Positions 16,914-25,263 of a DNA stretch of 64,000 nucleotides are shown piece by piece. Position 1 is the stretch's first letter, and every line of letters starts with the position of its first letter. The stretch is from the NCBI GenBank assembly GCA_038258215.1, contig JBBSQC010000005.1, positions 70,979 to 134,978 of the forward strand. Direction: 5' to 3'. The notes beneath the pieces were generated by a model that saw only the letters and a program-made list of their open reading frames with translations, ran no database searches and was not told where the DNA came from. The stretch is from Fodinibacter sp038258215 (lineage in GTDB: Bacteria; Actinomycetota; Actinomycetes; Actinomycetales; Dermatophilaceae). The position numbers and the translations under genes were made by a program.

Positions 16914-17744
16914 ATGCCGGACCCCGTCGACTACCTCCGCGTCAACCGGGCGAACTGGGACGAGCGTGCACCCGCGCACGCCGCGAGCGCGGACTACGGG
17001 TTCGACCGGTTCATCGCCGACCCCGAGCACCTCAGTTCCGTGGTGCGCTTCGACCAGCCGCTCCTCGGAGACCTCACCGGGCTGACCGGCGTGCACCTCC
17101 AGTGCCACATCAGCACGGACACCCTGTCCCTGGCTCGGCTCGGGGCCCGGATGAGTGGTCTCGACCTGTCCCCGGCATCCCTGCTCGAGGCGCGTCGGCT
17201 GGCCGCCGCCACGAGCACACCGATCGACTACGTCGAGGCGGACACCTACTCGGCGGTGGAGGCCCTCGGGGGGCGCACCTTCGACCTGGTCTACACGGGC
17301 ATCGGAGCACTGTGCTGGCTCCCCGACATCGACCGCTGGGCCGAAGTGGTCGCGAGACTGCTGGCCCCCGGGGGACGGCTCTTCGTGCGCGAGGGCCACC
17401 CCATGATGTGGGCCGTCGACGACGCTCGCACCGACGTCCTCAGCCTCGGCTACCCCTACTTCGAGGTGCCCGAGCCGTATGACGACGAGGAGCCGGGAAC
17501 CTACGTCGCGACCGACACCGACTTCGTCAACAACCGGGCGATCTCGTGGAACCACGGCATCGGTGAGACCGTGACCGCGGTGCTCGGTCGTGGACTCGAG
17601 GTCATCGGTCTCACCGAGCACCGCAGCCTGCCGTGGGAGGCGCTGCCCGGACGGATGGTCCGAGGCGTGCACGAGGAGTGGAGCCTGGTCGAGCACGGCG
17701 ACCGACTGCCGCTCAGCTTCACCCTCCAGGCCCGCAAGCCCTGA
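16914..17744 (+). CDS. Class I SAM-dependent methyltransferase
   Basis: 276 residues from ATG 16914, with GAGGATG upstream. A seven-strand methyltransferase core spans ~45-165: motif I is the variant 'GVHLQCHISTDTLSLARLGA' in place of the usual DxGCGxG, followed by 'MSGLDLSPASLLEARRLA' and 'DLVYTGIGALCWLPDI'. The region from ~190 on is a substrate cap. The HLQCHxG type is common in unassigned actinobacterial methyltransferases acting on small molecules. Substrate unknown. Confidence 0.78.
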   Translation: MPDPVDYLRVNRANWDERAPAHAASADYGFDRFIADPEHLSSVVRFDQPLLGDLTGLTGVHLQCHISTDTLSLARLGARMSGLDLSPASLLEARRLAAATSTPIDYVEADTYSAVEALGGRTFDLVYTGIGALCWLPDIDRWAEVVARLLAPGGRLFVREGHPMMWAVDDARTDVLSLGYPYFEVPEPYDDEEPGTYVATDTDFVNNRAISWNHGIGETVTAVLGRGLEVIGLTEHRSLPWEALPGRMVRGVHEEWSLVEHGDRLPLSFTLQARKP

Positions 17745-17758
17745 CCCAGATCCCGCCC

Positions 17759-18154
17759 TCAGCCGCGGCGGGTCCGGTCCAGGAAGCGGTGCTCGTCCAC
17801 GACGATCCGCTCCACGACTCCCCGGCCGACCACCCGGCCCGATGTGTCGCTCGCCTCGACGTCGAAACCGAGCCGACGGCAGTCCACACGCGTGAGCACC
17901 GCGCGCACGAGCACCCGCTCCCCCACCGTGCTGGCGACGAGGTGGTCCAGCCGCACCGACGTGCCGACCGTCGTCGACCCCTCGGGTAGCCCGCCGACCA
18001 CGGCTCGGCAGGTGGCCGCCTCACACCAGGCCACCAGCCGGGGTGTGCCCAGCACCGCGATTGCCCCGGAACCCAGCGCGAGTGCCGTGTCATCCGCCGT
18101 CACGACGGCCACGACCTCGCCCCGATCACCCACGCTGACCTGCACGGAGGTCAC
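17759..18154 (-). CDS. Hotdog-fold thioesterase (FlK-like)
   Basis: 131 residues. A hotdog fold is suggested by 'MTSVQVSVGDRGEVVAVVTADDTALAL', 'AVLGTPRLVAWCEAATCRAV' and 'TTVGTSVRLDHLVASTVGERVLV', with a long central helix and the T-x-G-x-x-V-x-x-x-H pattern of fluoroacetyl-CoA-thioesterase-like proteins. It probably hydrolyses a short acyl-CoA; the natural substrate is unknown. Convergent with the methyltransferase gene, separated by 14 bp. Confidence 0.7.
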   Translation of the reverse strand: MTSVQVSVGDRGEVVAVVTADDTALALGSGAIAVLGTPRLVAWCEAATCRAVVGGLPEGSTTVGTSVRLDHLVASTVGERVLVRAVLTRVDCRRLGFDVEASDTSGRVVGRGVVERIVVDEHRFLDRTRRG

Positions 18155-18234
18155 GATATGCCGATCTCACCAGACGGGAACGAAGGGGGGCTCGCTGGGG
18201 TTACCGTGGAGGACTGAGCGAGAGGACGAGGGTG

Positions 18235-19335
18235 ATGGGACGGGCAGCGCGGGCGCGCAGGATGGCCGCCACCGCGGCATACGGCGGGGGCGGGCTCGCA
18301 GCGGCCGGTGCGGCGCTCGGGGCCCTGGGGTGGGGCGTCATCCAGGGCGAGGCGGCGCTGGCCCGACGGGTGATCGGCATCCCCGGGGACGACTCCCCCG
18401 ATGACAACCGCACCTACGGCGCCGGTCGCGGCGGGCCCTACGAGCTCATCGTCCTGGGCGACAGCTCGGCGGCCGGTCTCGGCGTCGAGCACGCCCACGA
18501 GACGGTGGGTGCGATCGTGGCCAACGGTGTCGCAGCGCTCACCGGGCGCCGCGTGCACCTCACCAACTGCTCCGTCGTCGGAGCGGAGTCCAGCGACCTG
18601 GACCGTCAGCTCGCGACCGCCCTGGAGGACGTCCTGCGTCCCGACGTCGTGCTCATCATGGTCGGGGCGAACGACGTCACCCACCGCATCGAGCGCACCG
18701 CCGCCGTGCATCACCTCGAGCAGACGGTCCGACGGATCCGGGCCCTCGGGGCCGAGGTCGTCGTGGGCACCTGTCCCGACCTCGGCACAATCCAACCGAT
18801 CCAGCAGCCCCTACGGATGCTGATGCGGCGGTGGTCGCGGGACCTCGCCGCGGCCCAGACCATCGCCGTCGTCGAGGCCGGCGGGCGCACCGTGTCACTG
18901 GGCGACCTCATCGGGCCTGAGTTCGCCGCCTCACCGGGCGAGATGTTCAGCAAGGACCGCTTCCACCCCTCCGCGGCCGGGTACGCCCGGGCGGCCGCCG
19001 CGCTGCTCCCGAGTGTCTGTGCGGCGCTGGGCCTCTGGGGCCTCGACACCGTGGACCGACCACCCGAACCGCGTCGGGGCGAAGGGGTGGGGCCGGTCGC
19101 GGTCGCCGCCGGCCAGGCCGTCAAGGAGCCCGGCACCGAGGTCGCGCCGACTCAGATCGCGGGCCAGTCCCGCGGTCCGCGGGGCAGGTGGGCGGTGCTC
19201 CTCAGGCGCCGACCCGACACGCTGACGGATCACGCAGCACCCGATCCCACCGGGGAGGGCTCCGGGCGCTGGGAGGTGCCGGCCGAACACCTCGGTGGCG
19301 ACCAGGCGCCCCAGCCGTCAGGCAGCGCGGTCTAG
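18235..19335 (+). CDS. SGNH/GDSL hydrolase, membrane-anchored
   Basis: 366 residues from ATG 18235 (a GTG one codon earlier is equally possible; GAGGACGAGG precedes both). A short hydrophobic N-terminal segment (~12-40, Ala/Gly-rich) may export or anchor the protein. The four SGNH blocks are present: 'LIVLGDSSAAGLG' (nucleophile Ser, ~80), 'NCSVVGAESSDL' (Gly), 'VLIMVGANDVTH' (Asn) and 'KDRFHPSAAGYARAA' (Asp/His). The last ~90 residues are Pro/Gly-rich, charged and lack domain features. Likely an esterase or lipase acting on envelope lipids or exogenous esters. Confidence 0.82.
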   Translation: MGRAARARRMAATAAYGGGGLAAAGAALGALGWGVIQGEAALARRVIGIPGDDSPDDNRTYGAGRGGPYELIVLGDSSAAGLGVEHAHETVGAIVANGVAALTGRRVHLTNCSVVGAESSDLDRQLATALEDVLRPDVVLIMVGANDVTHRIERTAAVHHLEQTVRRIRALGAEVVVGTCPDLGTIQPIQQPLRMLMRRWSRDLAAAQTIAVVEAGGRTVSLGDLIGPEFAASPGEMFSKDRFHPSAAGYARAAAALLPSVCAALGLWGLDTVDRPPEPRRGEGVGPVAVAAGQAVKEPGTEVAPTQIAGQSRGPRGRWAVLLRRRPDTLTDHAAPDPTGEGSGRWEVPAEHLGGDQAPQPSGSAV

Positions 19336-19727
19336 GAGTCCTCGGCGAGGATCGCGTCGAGCTCGACCTCGACCTTCCAGCGAACGTCGACCAGCCCGGC
19401 GACGAGCACCATCGTGCTCGCCGGGCGGATGTCACCGAACGTCTCGCCGTGCACGGTCGACACCGCGTCGACCACCTCGGCATCGACGATGAAGTGCCGC
19501 GTACGGATGACGTCCTCGGGCCGTCCACCCAGCTCCGCGAGCGCGGCGAGCGCAATCTCCCAGCAGCGACGGGCCTGCACACCGGCATCGGTGCTGACGT
19601 GGCCGTCACTATTGACCGGGGCCGTGCCGGCGACGGCGACGTGCTGCCCGACGCGCACGGCGCGGCTGAAACCGACGCTTCCCTCGTACGGCGATCCCGA
19701 CGAGGCCCGGCTGCGTGTGGTGTCCAT
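19332..19727 (-). CDS. RidA family protein
   Basis: 131 residues from ATG 19727. The YjgF/YER057c/UK114 fold is recognised from 'YEGSVGFSRAVRVGQHVAVAGTAPVNSDG', 'QARRCWEIALAALAELG' and 'VIRTRHFIVDAEVVDAVSTVHGETFGDIRPASTMVLVAGLVD'. RidA relatives hydrolyse reactive 2-aminoacrylate-type imines. The usual catalytic Arg-x-x-x-x-x is replaced within 'RPASTMV', which retains the conserved Arg. It overlaps the end of the convergent SGNH hydrolase gene by four bases. Confidence 0.82.
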   Translation of the reverse strand: MDTTRSRASSGSPYEGSVGFSRAVRVGQHVAVAGTAPVNSDGHVSTDAGVQARRCWEIALAALAELGGRPEDVIRTRHFIVDAEVVDAVSTVHGETFGDIRPASTMVLVAGLVDVRWKVEVELDAILAEDS

Positions 19728-19934
19728 GCCCTCATCATGGCCGGGCGCGGCACAGGGTGGAAGACCCTCCATGCTCCCGCGACGGCGCGCCGACCTCCCC
19801 GAGAGACCAAGACCACACACCGATCCGGACGGGCCCGGCATACCCTTGGGACGGGCGCTGAGCGACCGCTCACCCACTCGGGCGACGAGCCGCCCCGCCG
19901 CAACCGCACCCGACCGAATCATCGAGGAGCCAGC

Positions 19935-21158
19935 ATGTGCGAGGCCGTCATCGTCGCCACCACCCGCACGCCCGTCGGCCGCGCGTTCAAGGGCTCCCTG
20001 AAGGACATCCGCCCGGACGACCTCTCCGTGCAGGTCGTCGCGAACCTGTTGGAGCAGCTGCCCGGCCTCGACCCGGCCACGATCGACGACCTCTACTGGG
20101 GGTGCGCCGAGCCCAGCGGCAGGCAGGGGTCCAACATGGCGCGGGTCATCGCCGTGCTGGCCGGGCTCGACGGGCTGCCGGCGGCGACCATCAACCGCTT
20201 CTGTGCCAGCTCGACACAGACCATGCGGATGGCCTTCCACGCCATCAAGGCCGGCGAGGGCGACGCCTTCCTGGCCGGGGGTGTCGAGTGCGTCTCCCAG
20301 TACGCGAGCTTCGCGGGCGCGGGCGGCACCGACGCCGACACCCAGAACCCGCTCTTCGGCGACTCGCAGGCGCGCATGGTCGAGATGGCCCGCACCAACG
20401 CCACCTGGACCGACCCGCGCGAGAGCGGCTCGCTGCCCGACGTCTACCTCGCGATGGGTCAGACCGCCGAGAACGTCGCCACCTCGCGCGGCATCTCGCG
20501 CCAGCGCCAGGACGAGTGGGGCGTCACGAGCCAGAACCGGGCCGAGAAGGCCATCGCCGACGGGTTCTTCGCGCGCGAGATCCTCCCGGTGACCGTGCCC
20601 GACGGCACAGTGGTCTCCACCGACGACGGCCCACGCCCGGGTGTGACCCTCGAGGCGGTCCAGGGGCTGAGGACGGTGTTCCGCGAGGACGGCACCGTCA
20701 CCGCCGGCAACTGCTGCCCGCTCAACGACGGCGCGTCCGGCGTGGTCATCATGAGCGACACCCGCGCCGCCGAGCTCGGACTCACCCCCCTGGCACGCAT
20801 CGTCTCCACCGGCGTCTCGGGCCTCTCTCCCGAGATCATGGGCCTCGGCCCGGTCGAGGCCTCGCGCCAGGCGCTTGCCCGCGCCGGGATGACGATCGGC
20901 GACATGGACCTCTACGAGATCAACGAGGCGTTCGCGGCGCAGGTGCTGCCCAGCGCCGACGACCTCGGCATGGACCTCGACAGGCTCAACGTGCACGGCG
21001 GGGCGATCGCGCTGGGCCACCCCTTCGGATCCACCGGCACCCGGATCATGACGACCCTGCTCAACGGCCTGGAGGCCCGCGACGGGCAGTTCGGCCTCGA
21101 GACGATGTGCGTCGGCGGCGGCCAGGGCATGGCGATCGTCGTCGAACGCCTGCGGTGA
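19935..21158 (+). CDS. fadA: Acetyl-CoA acyltransferase (thiolase)
   Basis: 407 residues from ATG 19935, with GAGGAG upstream. The thiolase active site is intact: 'ATINRFCASSTQTMRMA' with nucleophilic Cys90, 'YEINEAFAAQVLPSA' (Asn/Glu), 'GGAIALGHPFGSTGTRIM' (catalytic His) and 'MCVGGGQGMAIVVERL' (second Cys). It cleaves 3-ketoacyl-CoA in beta-oxidation. FadA3 (Rv1074c) occupies the same position after cbs in M. tuberculosis. It diverges from the RidA-family gene. The partner hydratase/dehydrogenase is not in the window. Confidence 0.9.
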   Translation: MCEAVIVATTRTPVGRAFKGSLKDIRPDDLSVQVVANLLEQLPGLDPATIDDLYWGCAEPSGRQGSNMARVIAVLAGLDGLPAATINRFCASSTQTMRMAFHAIKAGEGDAFLAGGVECVSQYASFAGAGGTDADTQNPLFGDSQARMVEMARTNATWTDPRESGSLPDVYLAMGQTAENVATSRGISRQRQDEWGVTSQNRAEKAIADGFFAREILPVTVPDGTVVSTDDGPRPGVTLEAVQGLRTVFREDGTVTAGNCCPLNDGASGVVIMSDTRAAELGLTPLARIVSTGVSGLSPEIMGLGPVEASRQALARAGMTIGDMDLYEINEAFAAQVLPSADDLGMDLDRLNVHGGAIALGHPFGSTGTRIMTTLLNGLEARDGQFGLETMCVGGGQGMAIVVERLR

Positions 21159-21176
21159 CCCTCCCTCTCCGGCCGT

Positions 21177-21216
21177 GAGTGCGGAAGTGGTCGCCCAGAC
21201 AGCCACTTCCGCACTC
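21177..21216. terminator. Strong bidirectional hairpin after thiolase
   Basis: GAGTGCGGAAGTGG (21177-21190) and CCACTTCCGCACTC (21203-21216) form a perfect 14-bp stem with a 12-nt loop, between the convergent thiolase and 114-residue protein genes. No U-tract. Confidence 0.65.
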
Positions 21217-21233
21217 GAGGCCAGAGGGTGAGG

Positions 21234-21578
21234 TCAGCCGAGCTCTCGGCGCAGGTCAGTGAGGAGCCTCGGTATGCCGTGGCCGCGGCCGGCCGCGTAG
21301 GCGTCCCAGACCAGCACGGCGAGCTGGTCGAGCACGACGGCCGGGCCCAGGTCCGCCACCGGCGAGGCCGCATCCGGCGCCGAGCGAGGGGCGAGGTCCG
21401 CGAGCGCGTCCCGCAGCAGCGGCATCCGCTCCTCGGCGCGACCCAGCGGGAGCTCCCCCCAGCGGCGCGCCAGCCGGTCGAGCTCGACGCGGGCCCGCGG
21501 GTCGAGCACGTCCGGTGACGACGCCGCCGGGGCAGGCGGGCCTGCCCCGGCGGGGTCGTGCGTGTCGCCCTCGGTCAC
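21234..21578 (-). CDS. Hypothetical protein coupled to the BI-1 gene
   Basis: 114 residues from GTG 21578, overlapping the BI-1 stop as GTGA, which supports this start and a shared transcript. The first 25 residues are Pro/Ala-rich. From ~28 the chain is helical and acidic: 'ARVELDRLARRWGELPLGRAEERMPLLRDALADLAP', then 'VVLDQLAVLVWDAYAAGRGHG'. No membrane segment or known motif. It may serve the BI-1 protein or simply follow it. Confidence 0.65.
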   Translation of the reverse strand: MTEGDTHDPAGAGPPAPAASSPDVLDPRARVELDRLARRWGELPLGRAEERMPLLRDALADLAPRSAPDAASPVADLGPAVVLDQLAVLVWDAYAAGRGHGIPRLLTDLRRELG

Positions 21579-22426
21579 TCGCGGAGGCGGGCGAACAGGC
21601 GGAGGAACTCGATGTAGAGCCACACCAGGGTGACGATGAGCCCGTGGGCCAGCAGCCAGGAGTAGGGCCGCGGCGCACCCATCGCGATGGCCCGCTCGAT
21701 GGAGTCGAAGTCCAGCGCCAGGGTGAAAGACGCCAGACCGACGGCGAAGAGGGAGATCCCGATGCCGATCGCGCCGGACCCACCGAAGCCGAAGGCCGTG
21801 TTGGTGACCATCGCGAAGATGAAGTTGACGACCGCGAAGATCGCGTAGCCGAAGATCATCATCGTCATGATCCGGCGGAACTTCGGGGTGACCTTGATCA
21901 GGCCGAACTTGTAGGCGAGGAACATACCGGTGAAGGTCGAGAGCGTCGCGAGGACCGCCTGACCCACGATTCCGGGGTACCTCAGGTTGAAGTACTGGCT
22001 GACGGCCCCCATGAAGAGGCCCTCGACCACGGCGTAGACCAGGATCAGCGGCACGCTGAGCGTCTTCTTGAAGGCGATCACGAGACCGAGCACAAGCGTG
22101 CCGATCATGCCGCCCATCCACAGCGCGATGCCCAGGCCGGGGTTGGTGTCGGCGACGAACCAGCCGACGATGCCGGTCACCAGCACGATCGCGAACAGGG
22201 AGAGCGTCTTCATGACGACGTCGTCCATCGTGACCCGGTCGGTCTGCACGGGGCCGGCGGACGGCTGGCTGTACAGGTCCTGCAGCTGCTGGGCGCTCAT
22301 GCCTGCGGTGGAGGCCTGTGCGGCGCTCGTCATGTTCATCTGCTGGCCGCCCGGGCCGCCGAACCCGGCGTAGCCGCCCTGTGCGTCCTTCTCGATCCGG
22401 TTGAATGCCGGGTTGCTGTTGGCCAT
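21575..22426 (-). CDS. Bax inhibitor-1/YccA family membrane protein
   Basis: 283 residues with a ~75-residue Gly/Gln-rich cytosolic N-terminus ('GFGGPGGQQMNMTSAAQ') and seven hydrophobic helices from ~78 to ~275. The order of helices and 'FTLALDFDSIERAIAMGAPRPYSWLLAHGLIVTLVWLYIEFLRL' near the C-terminus fit actinobacterial BI-1-like proteins (DUF4870/Bax1-I type); acidic Asp residues in the last loop correspond to the pH-sensing pair of YetJ. A calcium-leak or stress role is known for relatives and only inferred here. Confidence 0.83.
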   Translation of the reverse strand: MANSNPAFNRIEKDAQGGYAGFGGPGGQQMNMTSAAQASTAGMSAQQLQDLYSQPSAGPVQTDRVTMDDVVMKTLSLFAIVLVTGIVGWFVADTNPGLGIALWMGGMIGTLVLGLVIAFKKTLSVPLILVYAVVEGLFMGAVSQYFNLRYPGIVGQAVLATLSTFTGMFLAYKFGLIKVTPKFRRIMTMMIFGYAIFAVVNFIFAMVTNTAFGFGGSGAIGIGISLFAVGLASFTLALDFDSIERAIAMGAPRPYSWLLAHGLIVTLVWLYIEFLRLFARLRE

Positions 22427-22523
22427 CGTTCCTCCAGATGGTCATGGGCGGTGGCGGTCACCGCAACTGTCACAAGAGTAGACGTGTGGGCGGTGCGCCG
22501 TGTTCCCGCCACGGCGGTGCTCG

Positions 22524-22598
22524 TGCCCCCGACGGGGGTCGAACCCGCACCTGTGGCGATTTTAAGTCGCCTGCCTCTGCCAGTTGGGCCACGGGGGC
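22524..22598 (-). tRNA. tRNA with UAA anticodon (Leu), short variable arm
   Basis: 75 nt without encoded CCA. Acceptor GCCCCCG pairs with CGGGGGC in all seven positions and the discriminator is A. The anticodon stem GGCGA/TCGCC holds the loop CTTAAAA, giving anticodon UAA (leucine UUA). The T-arm is GCGGG-TTCGACC-CCCGT (four pairs plus G-U). The variable region is only about six nt (ACAGGT), whereas bacterial tRNA-Leu normally has a long type II variable arm. The discriminator A fits leucine. Identity is therefore by anticodon. Confidence 0.85.
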
Positions 22599-22637
22599 GC
22601 AGCCACTGTATGCCGTGGCCGCGCCCCCTGACCGTCC

Positions 22638-23729
22638 TCACCCCCCGGAGCCGGTCGGTGTCGGCGTGGGCGAAGGAGTCGCGGGGGTCGCCGTCGGTGA
22701 CGCCCCGGGAGTCGCCGTCGGTGACACCTCAGGGATCGCGGTCGGTGACACACCGGGAGTCGCGGTCGCCGTGCCGTTCGCGGCACCCGAGGGCCCGGCA
22801 TCGGACGACGTGGTCCCGGGGACCACCGGCAGCGGTGGGAGCCGCAATGGGGGGGTCCAGCCGTACCCGGCATCCCCCCAGGGGTCCACGTCCCCGACCG
22901 CGAGCGGGAAGACGTCGGTGGCGACGTCCGGCGTGCCGTCCGGGCGCACCGGCACGGCCTCGTCACCGAGCGTGGTCGGGTCGATGGACAGGCCCTGCCC
23001 GTCCTGGTCGTAGATACGCGCCCCGTCGACCTGGTTGCCGTTCGCGTCGTAGACATAGAGGTTCTGGACCTGGTTGCCGTCGAGCGAGAGACCTGGCGGG
23101 GACCACGGCTGTTGGTACGCCTCGTCATAGCTCGTCGCTGAGGACAGCGCGACGACGACCGCCACGCAGGCGATGAGCGTTGCGACCACGTTCCCGAGAG
23201 CAACCAGCGACCGCACCCATCGAGGAACGCCCAACCGCGTCATTCGACGCCCCAACCAGAACGAGCCGGCGGCTCCCAACGCCGCCATGACCCCGATGGT
23301 GCGCGGGATGGTGCCGAAGAACATCCCGACGAACCAGCCCGCGACGACACCGCGCGCGATCCACCACGTCGGCCGCAGCTCTCGCAGCCACGGGAACCGC
23401 AGGACCAACGAATCCCCCACTCCTGAGACCGAGTCGCTCAGCTCGGTCATTCCTCGACGGCGCGGCGTCGCGCCGGTGGGTGCCGCGCGCGGAGGGAGGC
23501 CGGCCGCGGACCTCAGCTCCGCGGCATACGCCTCCGGTTGGCCCAGGAGGTCGCCCAGCCGGCCCCCGGACTCCGCGACCCGCTCGCCGAGGTCGGCCTC
23601 CATCCCCACCGTGAGGTCCTCGACGTCCTCCGCCGGGAGATCGCCGAGCCACGCGCGCACCGCGGTGATGTAGGCGTGCACGTCCTGAGCCTCCGGGGGG
23701 CTCCCCATGACCTGCGTGGTGTCGCTCAT
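22638..23729 (-). CDS. HAAS-domain membrane protein with Thr/Pro/Ser tail
   Basis: 363 residues from ATG 23729, overlapping the padR stop as ATGA. Residues ~10-75 form a HAAS/DUF1700-type domain ('DVHAYITAVRAWLGDLPAEDVEDLTVGMEADLGERV'), the usual partner of PadR regulators. Two or three membrane helices follow (~115-205), then ~80 extracytoplasmic residues with 'YVYDANGNQVDG' and a low-complexity tail of repeated '(A)TPGVSPTA'. The tail is encoded by about 3.5 copies of a 24-bp repeat at 22688-22769. PadR would sense a signal and control the pair. Function of the outer part is unknown. Confidence 0.7.
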   Translation of the reverse strand: MSDTTQVMGSPPEAQDVHAYITAVRAWLGDLPAEDVEDLTVGMEADLGERVAESGGRLGDLLGQPEAYAAELRSAAGLPPRAAPTGATPRRRGMTELSDSVSGVGDSLVLRFPWLRELRPTWWIARGVVAGWFVGMFFGTIPRTIGVMAALGAAGSFWLGRRMTRLGVPRWVRSLVALGNVVATLIACVAVVVALSSATSYDEAYQQPWSPPGLSLDGNQVQNLYVYDANGNQVDGARIYDQDGQGLSIDPTTLGDEAVPVRPDGTPDVATDVFPLAVGDVDPWGDAGYGWTPPLRLPPLPVVPGTTSSDAGPSGAANGTATATPGVSPTAIPEVSPTATPGASPTATPATPSPTPTPTGSGG

Positions 23730-24058
23730 GACCGCGCTCCTGCCTGCTCGAGCAGACCGTCCATCGTGGCGGCGAAGCCCGCCCACGTCTTGCCCTGGGT
23801 CTGCAGCGTGTGTCGTCCCTGGTCGTTGATGCCGTAGTACTTGCGGTGCGGCCCCTCGTCCGAGGGCACGACGTAGGTCGTCAGCGCCCCCGCCGAGTAG
23901 AGCCGGCGAAGCGTGCCGTAGACCGAGGCGTCGCCCACCTCCTCCAGGCCAGCGGCACGCAACCGGCGCACGACGTCGTAGCCGTAGCCGTCCTCCCGGG
24001 CGACGACCGCGAGCACGGCGAGGTCGAGCACCCCCTTGACCAGCTGTGTGCCGTCCAC
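23726..24058 (-). CDS. PadR family transcriptional regulator
   Basis: 110 residues from GTG 24058, preceded by AGGGGTGG. The winged helix is clear: 'LVKGVLDLAVLAVVAREDGYGYDVVRRLRAAG', 'EEVGDASVYGTLRRLYSAGALTTYVV' (recognition helix) and 'GPHRKYYGINDQGRHTLQTQ' (wing). It overlaps the downstream HAAS gene and probably represses the operon, as PadR-HAAS pairs usually do. The effector is unknown. Confidence 0.85.
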   Translation of the reverse strand: MDGTQLVKGVLDLAVLAVVAREDGYGYDVVRRLRAAGLEEVGDASVYGTLRRLYSAGALTTYVVPSDEGPHRKYYGINDQGRHTLQTQGKTWAGFAATMDGLLEQAGARS

Positions 24059-24306
24059 GACACCACCCCTTTCGCGAGGCACCCGGATGATGGTGCGACT
24101 CGCACACTACTACGCACTGCGCGATACCGCGCACACCACGCCACCTCGTGTCGGGTCAGGCACGGCATCCGAAGGGAGAAGCCCCTTGGTGTCCCGGACC
24201 GGCTGAGGCGTGCATGCTCCGAGCCACCACCTTCACCTTCGCACCAGAAATGTGCTGGGGCGCTCCTGAAGGTTCCGGGATCGGGCGGGAAAGTTGAGGT
24301 GCGCGG

Positions 24307-25263
24307 TCAGGCCAGGGACAGGGCGATGCCGTCGAGGATGTCGTGCTCGCTCGTCACGACCACCGCGTCGGGCGACTGCTCCGCGACGTGGCCGAGCACC
24401 TCGTGCCACACAAGCGCTCCGGCGCCGATGACGTCGACCCGTCCCGGGTGCATGAACCCGAGCGACGCCCGCTCGGCCCGGCTCATGCCGAGCAGGTCGC
24501 GCGCGGCCGCGCGGTGCTGCCCCATGCTCAGTCGGGCCAGGTGGATCGCGGTGGGCTCGTAGGCCCGGAGCCCGAGCGCGTGGGCGGTCACCGTGGTGAT
24601 CGACCCGGCCAGACCGACGACGGCCCGGATGCCCGAGAAGGAGACGACCGCGGCTGCCGCGTCGAGCGCGGTGCCGACGTCGCGCCGCACCGCGGACACC
24701 TCGGTGTGGCTCGGGGGGTCGGAGTGGAGGTGCCGCTCGGTCATCCGCACGCAGCCGACGTCCATCGACAGGCCTGCCTCGACCCCGGTCGTACCGCGCA
24801 CCAGCTCCGTGGACCCTCCGCCGAGGTCGACCACGAGGTACGGGCCGGGAACCCCCAGGGCGGCCAGGTCACCGGTCGCCCCGGCGAACGAGAGCCGTGC
24901 TTCGACATCGCCCGCCACCACCTCCGGAGTGACGTCGAGGTCCCCGAACGCCGCCCGCACCCCGGCGACGAACTCGTCGGCGTTGCGGGCGTCGCGGGAG
25001 GCCGAGGTCGCGACGAAGCGCACGGCCTCGGCCCCCAGGTCGCGGCACTGAGCGGCGTACGTCGCGGTGGCCGCGAGGGTTCGCTCCATCGCCTCGGGTG
25101 CGATGACGCCGGTGCGGTCGATGCCCTGGCCGAGGCGCACGACCTCCATCCGCCTCACGACGTCGGTGAGTCGTCCCTCGGCACCGACGTCGGCCACGAG
25201 GAGCCGGATCGAGTTGGTGCCGCAGTCGACCGCCGCGACCCGGCGAGGCCCGCCCGCGATCAC
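24307..25263 (-). CDS. ppx: Ppx/GppA family exopolyphosphatase
   Basis: 318 residues from GTG 25263, which overlaps the DUF501 stop (GTGA), so this start is preferred over an earlier in-frame Met. ASKHA-fold motifs: 'RVAAVDCGTNSIRLLVADV' (phosphate 1), 'FVATSASRDARNADEF', 'YLVVDLGGGSTELVRG' (phosphate 2) and 'VVGLAGSITTVTAHALG'. The family hydrolyses polyphosphate or pppGpp. It ends the ftsB-like - DUF501 - ppx run; in mycobacteria eno, Rv1024, Rv1025 and Rv1026 show the same order. Confidence 0.9.
   Translation of the reverse strand: MIAGGPRRVAAVDCGTNSIRLLVADVGAEGRLTDVVRRMEVVRLGQGIDRTGVIAPEAMERTLAATATYAAQCRDLGAEAVRFVATSASRDARNADEFVAGVRAAFGDLDVTPEVVAGDVEARLSFAGATGDLAALGVPGPYLVVDLGGGSTELVRGTTGVEAGLSMDVGCVRMTERHLHSDPPSHTEVSAVRRDVGTALDAAAAVVSFSGIRAVVGLAGSITTVTAHALGLRAYEPTAIHLARLSMGQHRAAARDLLGMSRAERASLGFMHPGRVDVIGAGALVWHEVLGHVAEQSPDAVVVTSEHDILDGIALSLA

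Noticed and set aside
22688..22769. Tandem 24-bp repeat as CRISPR-like array
   Set aside because: The units are contiguous without spacers and encode the Thr/Pro/Ser tail of the HAAS protein in frame.
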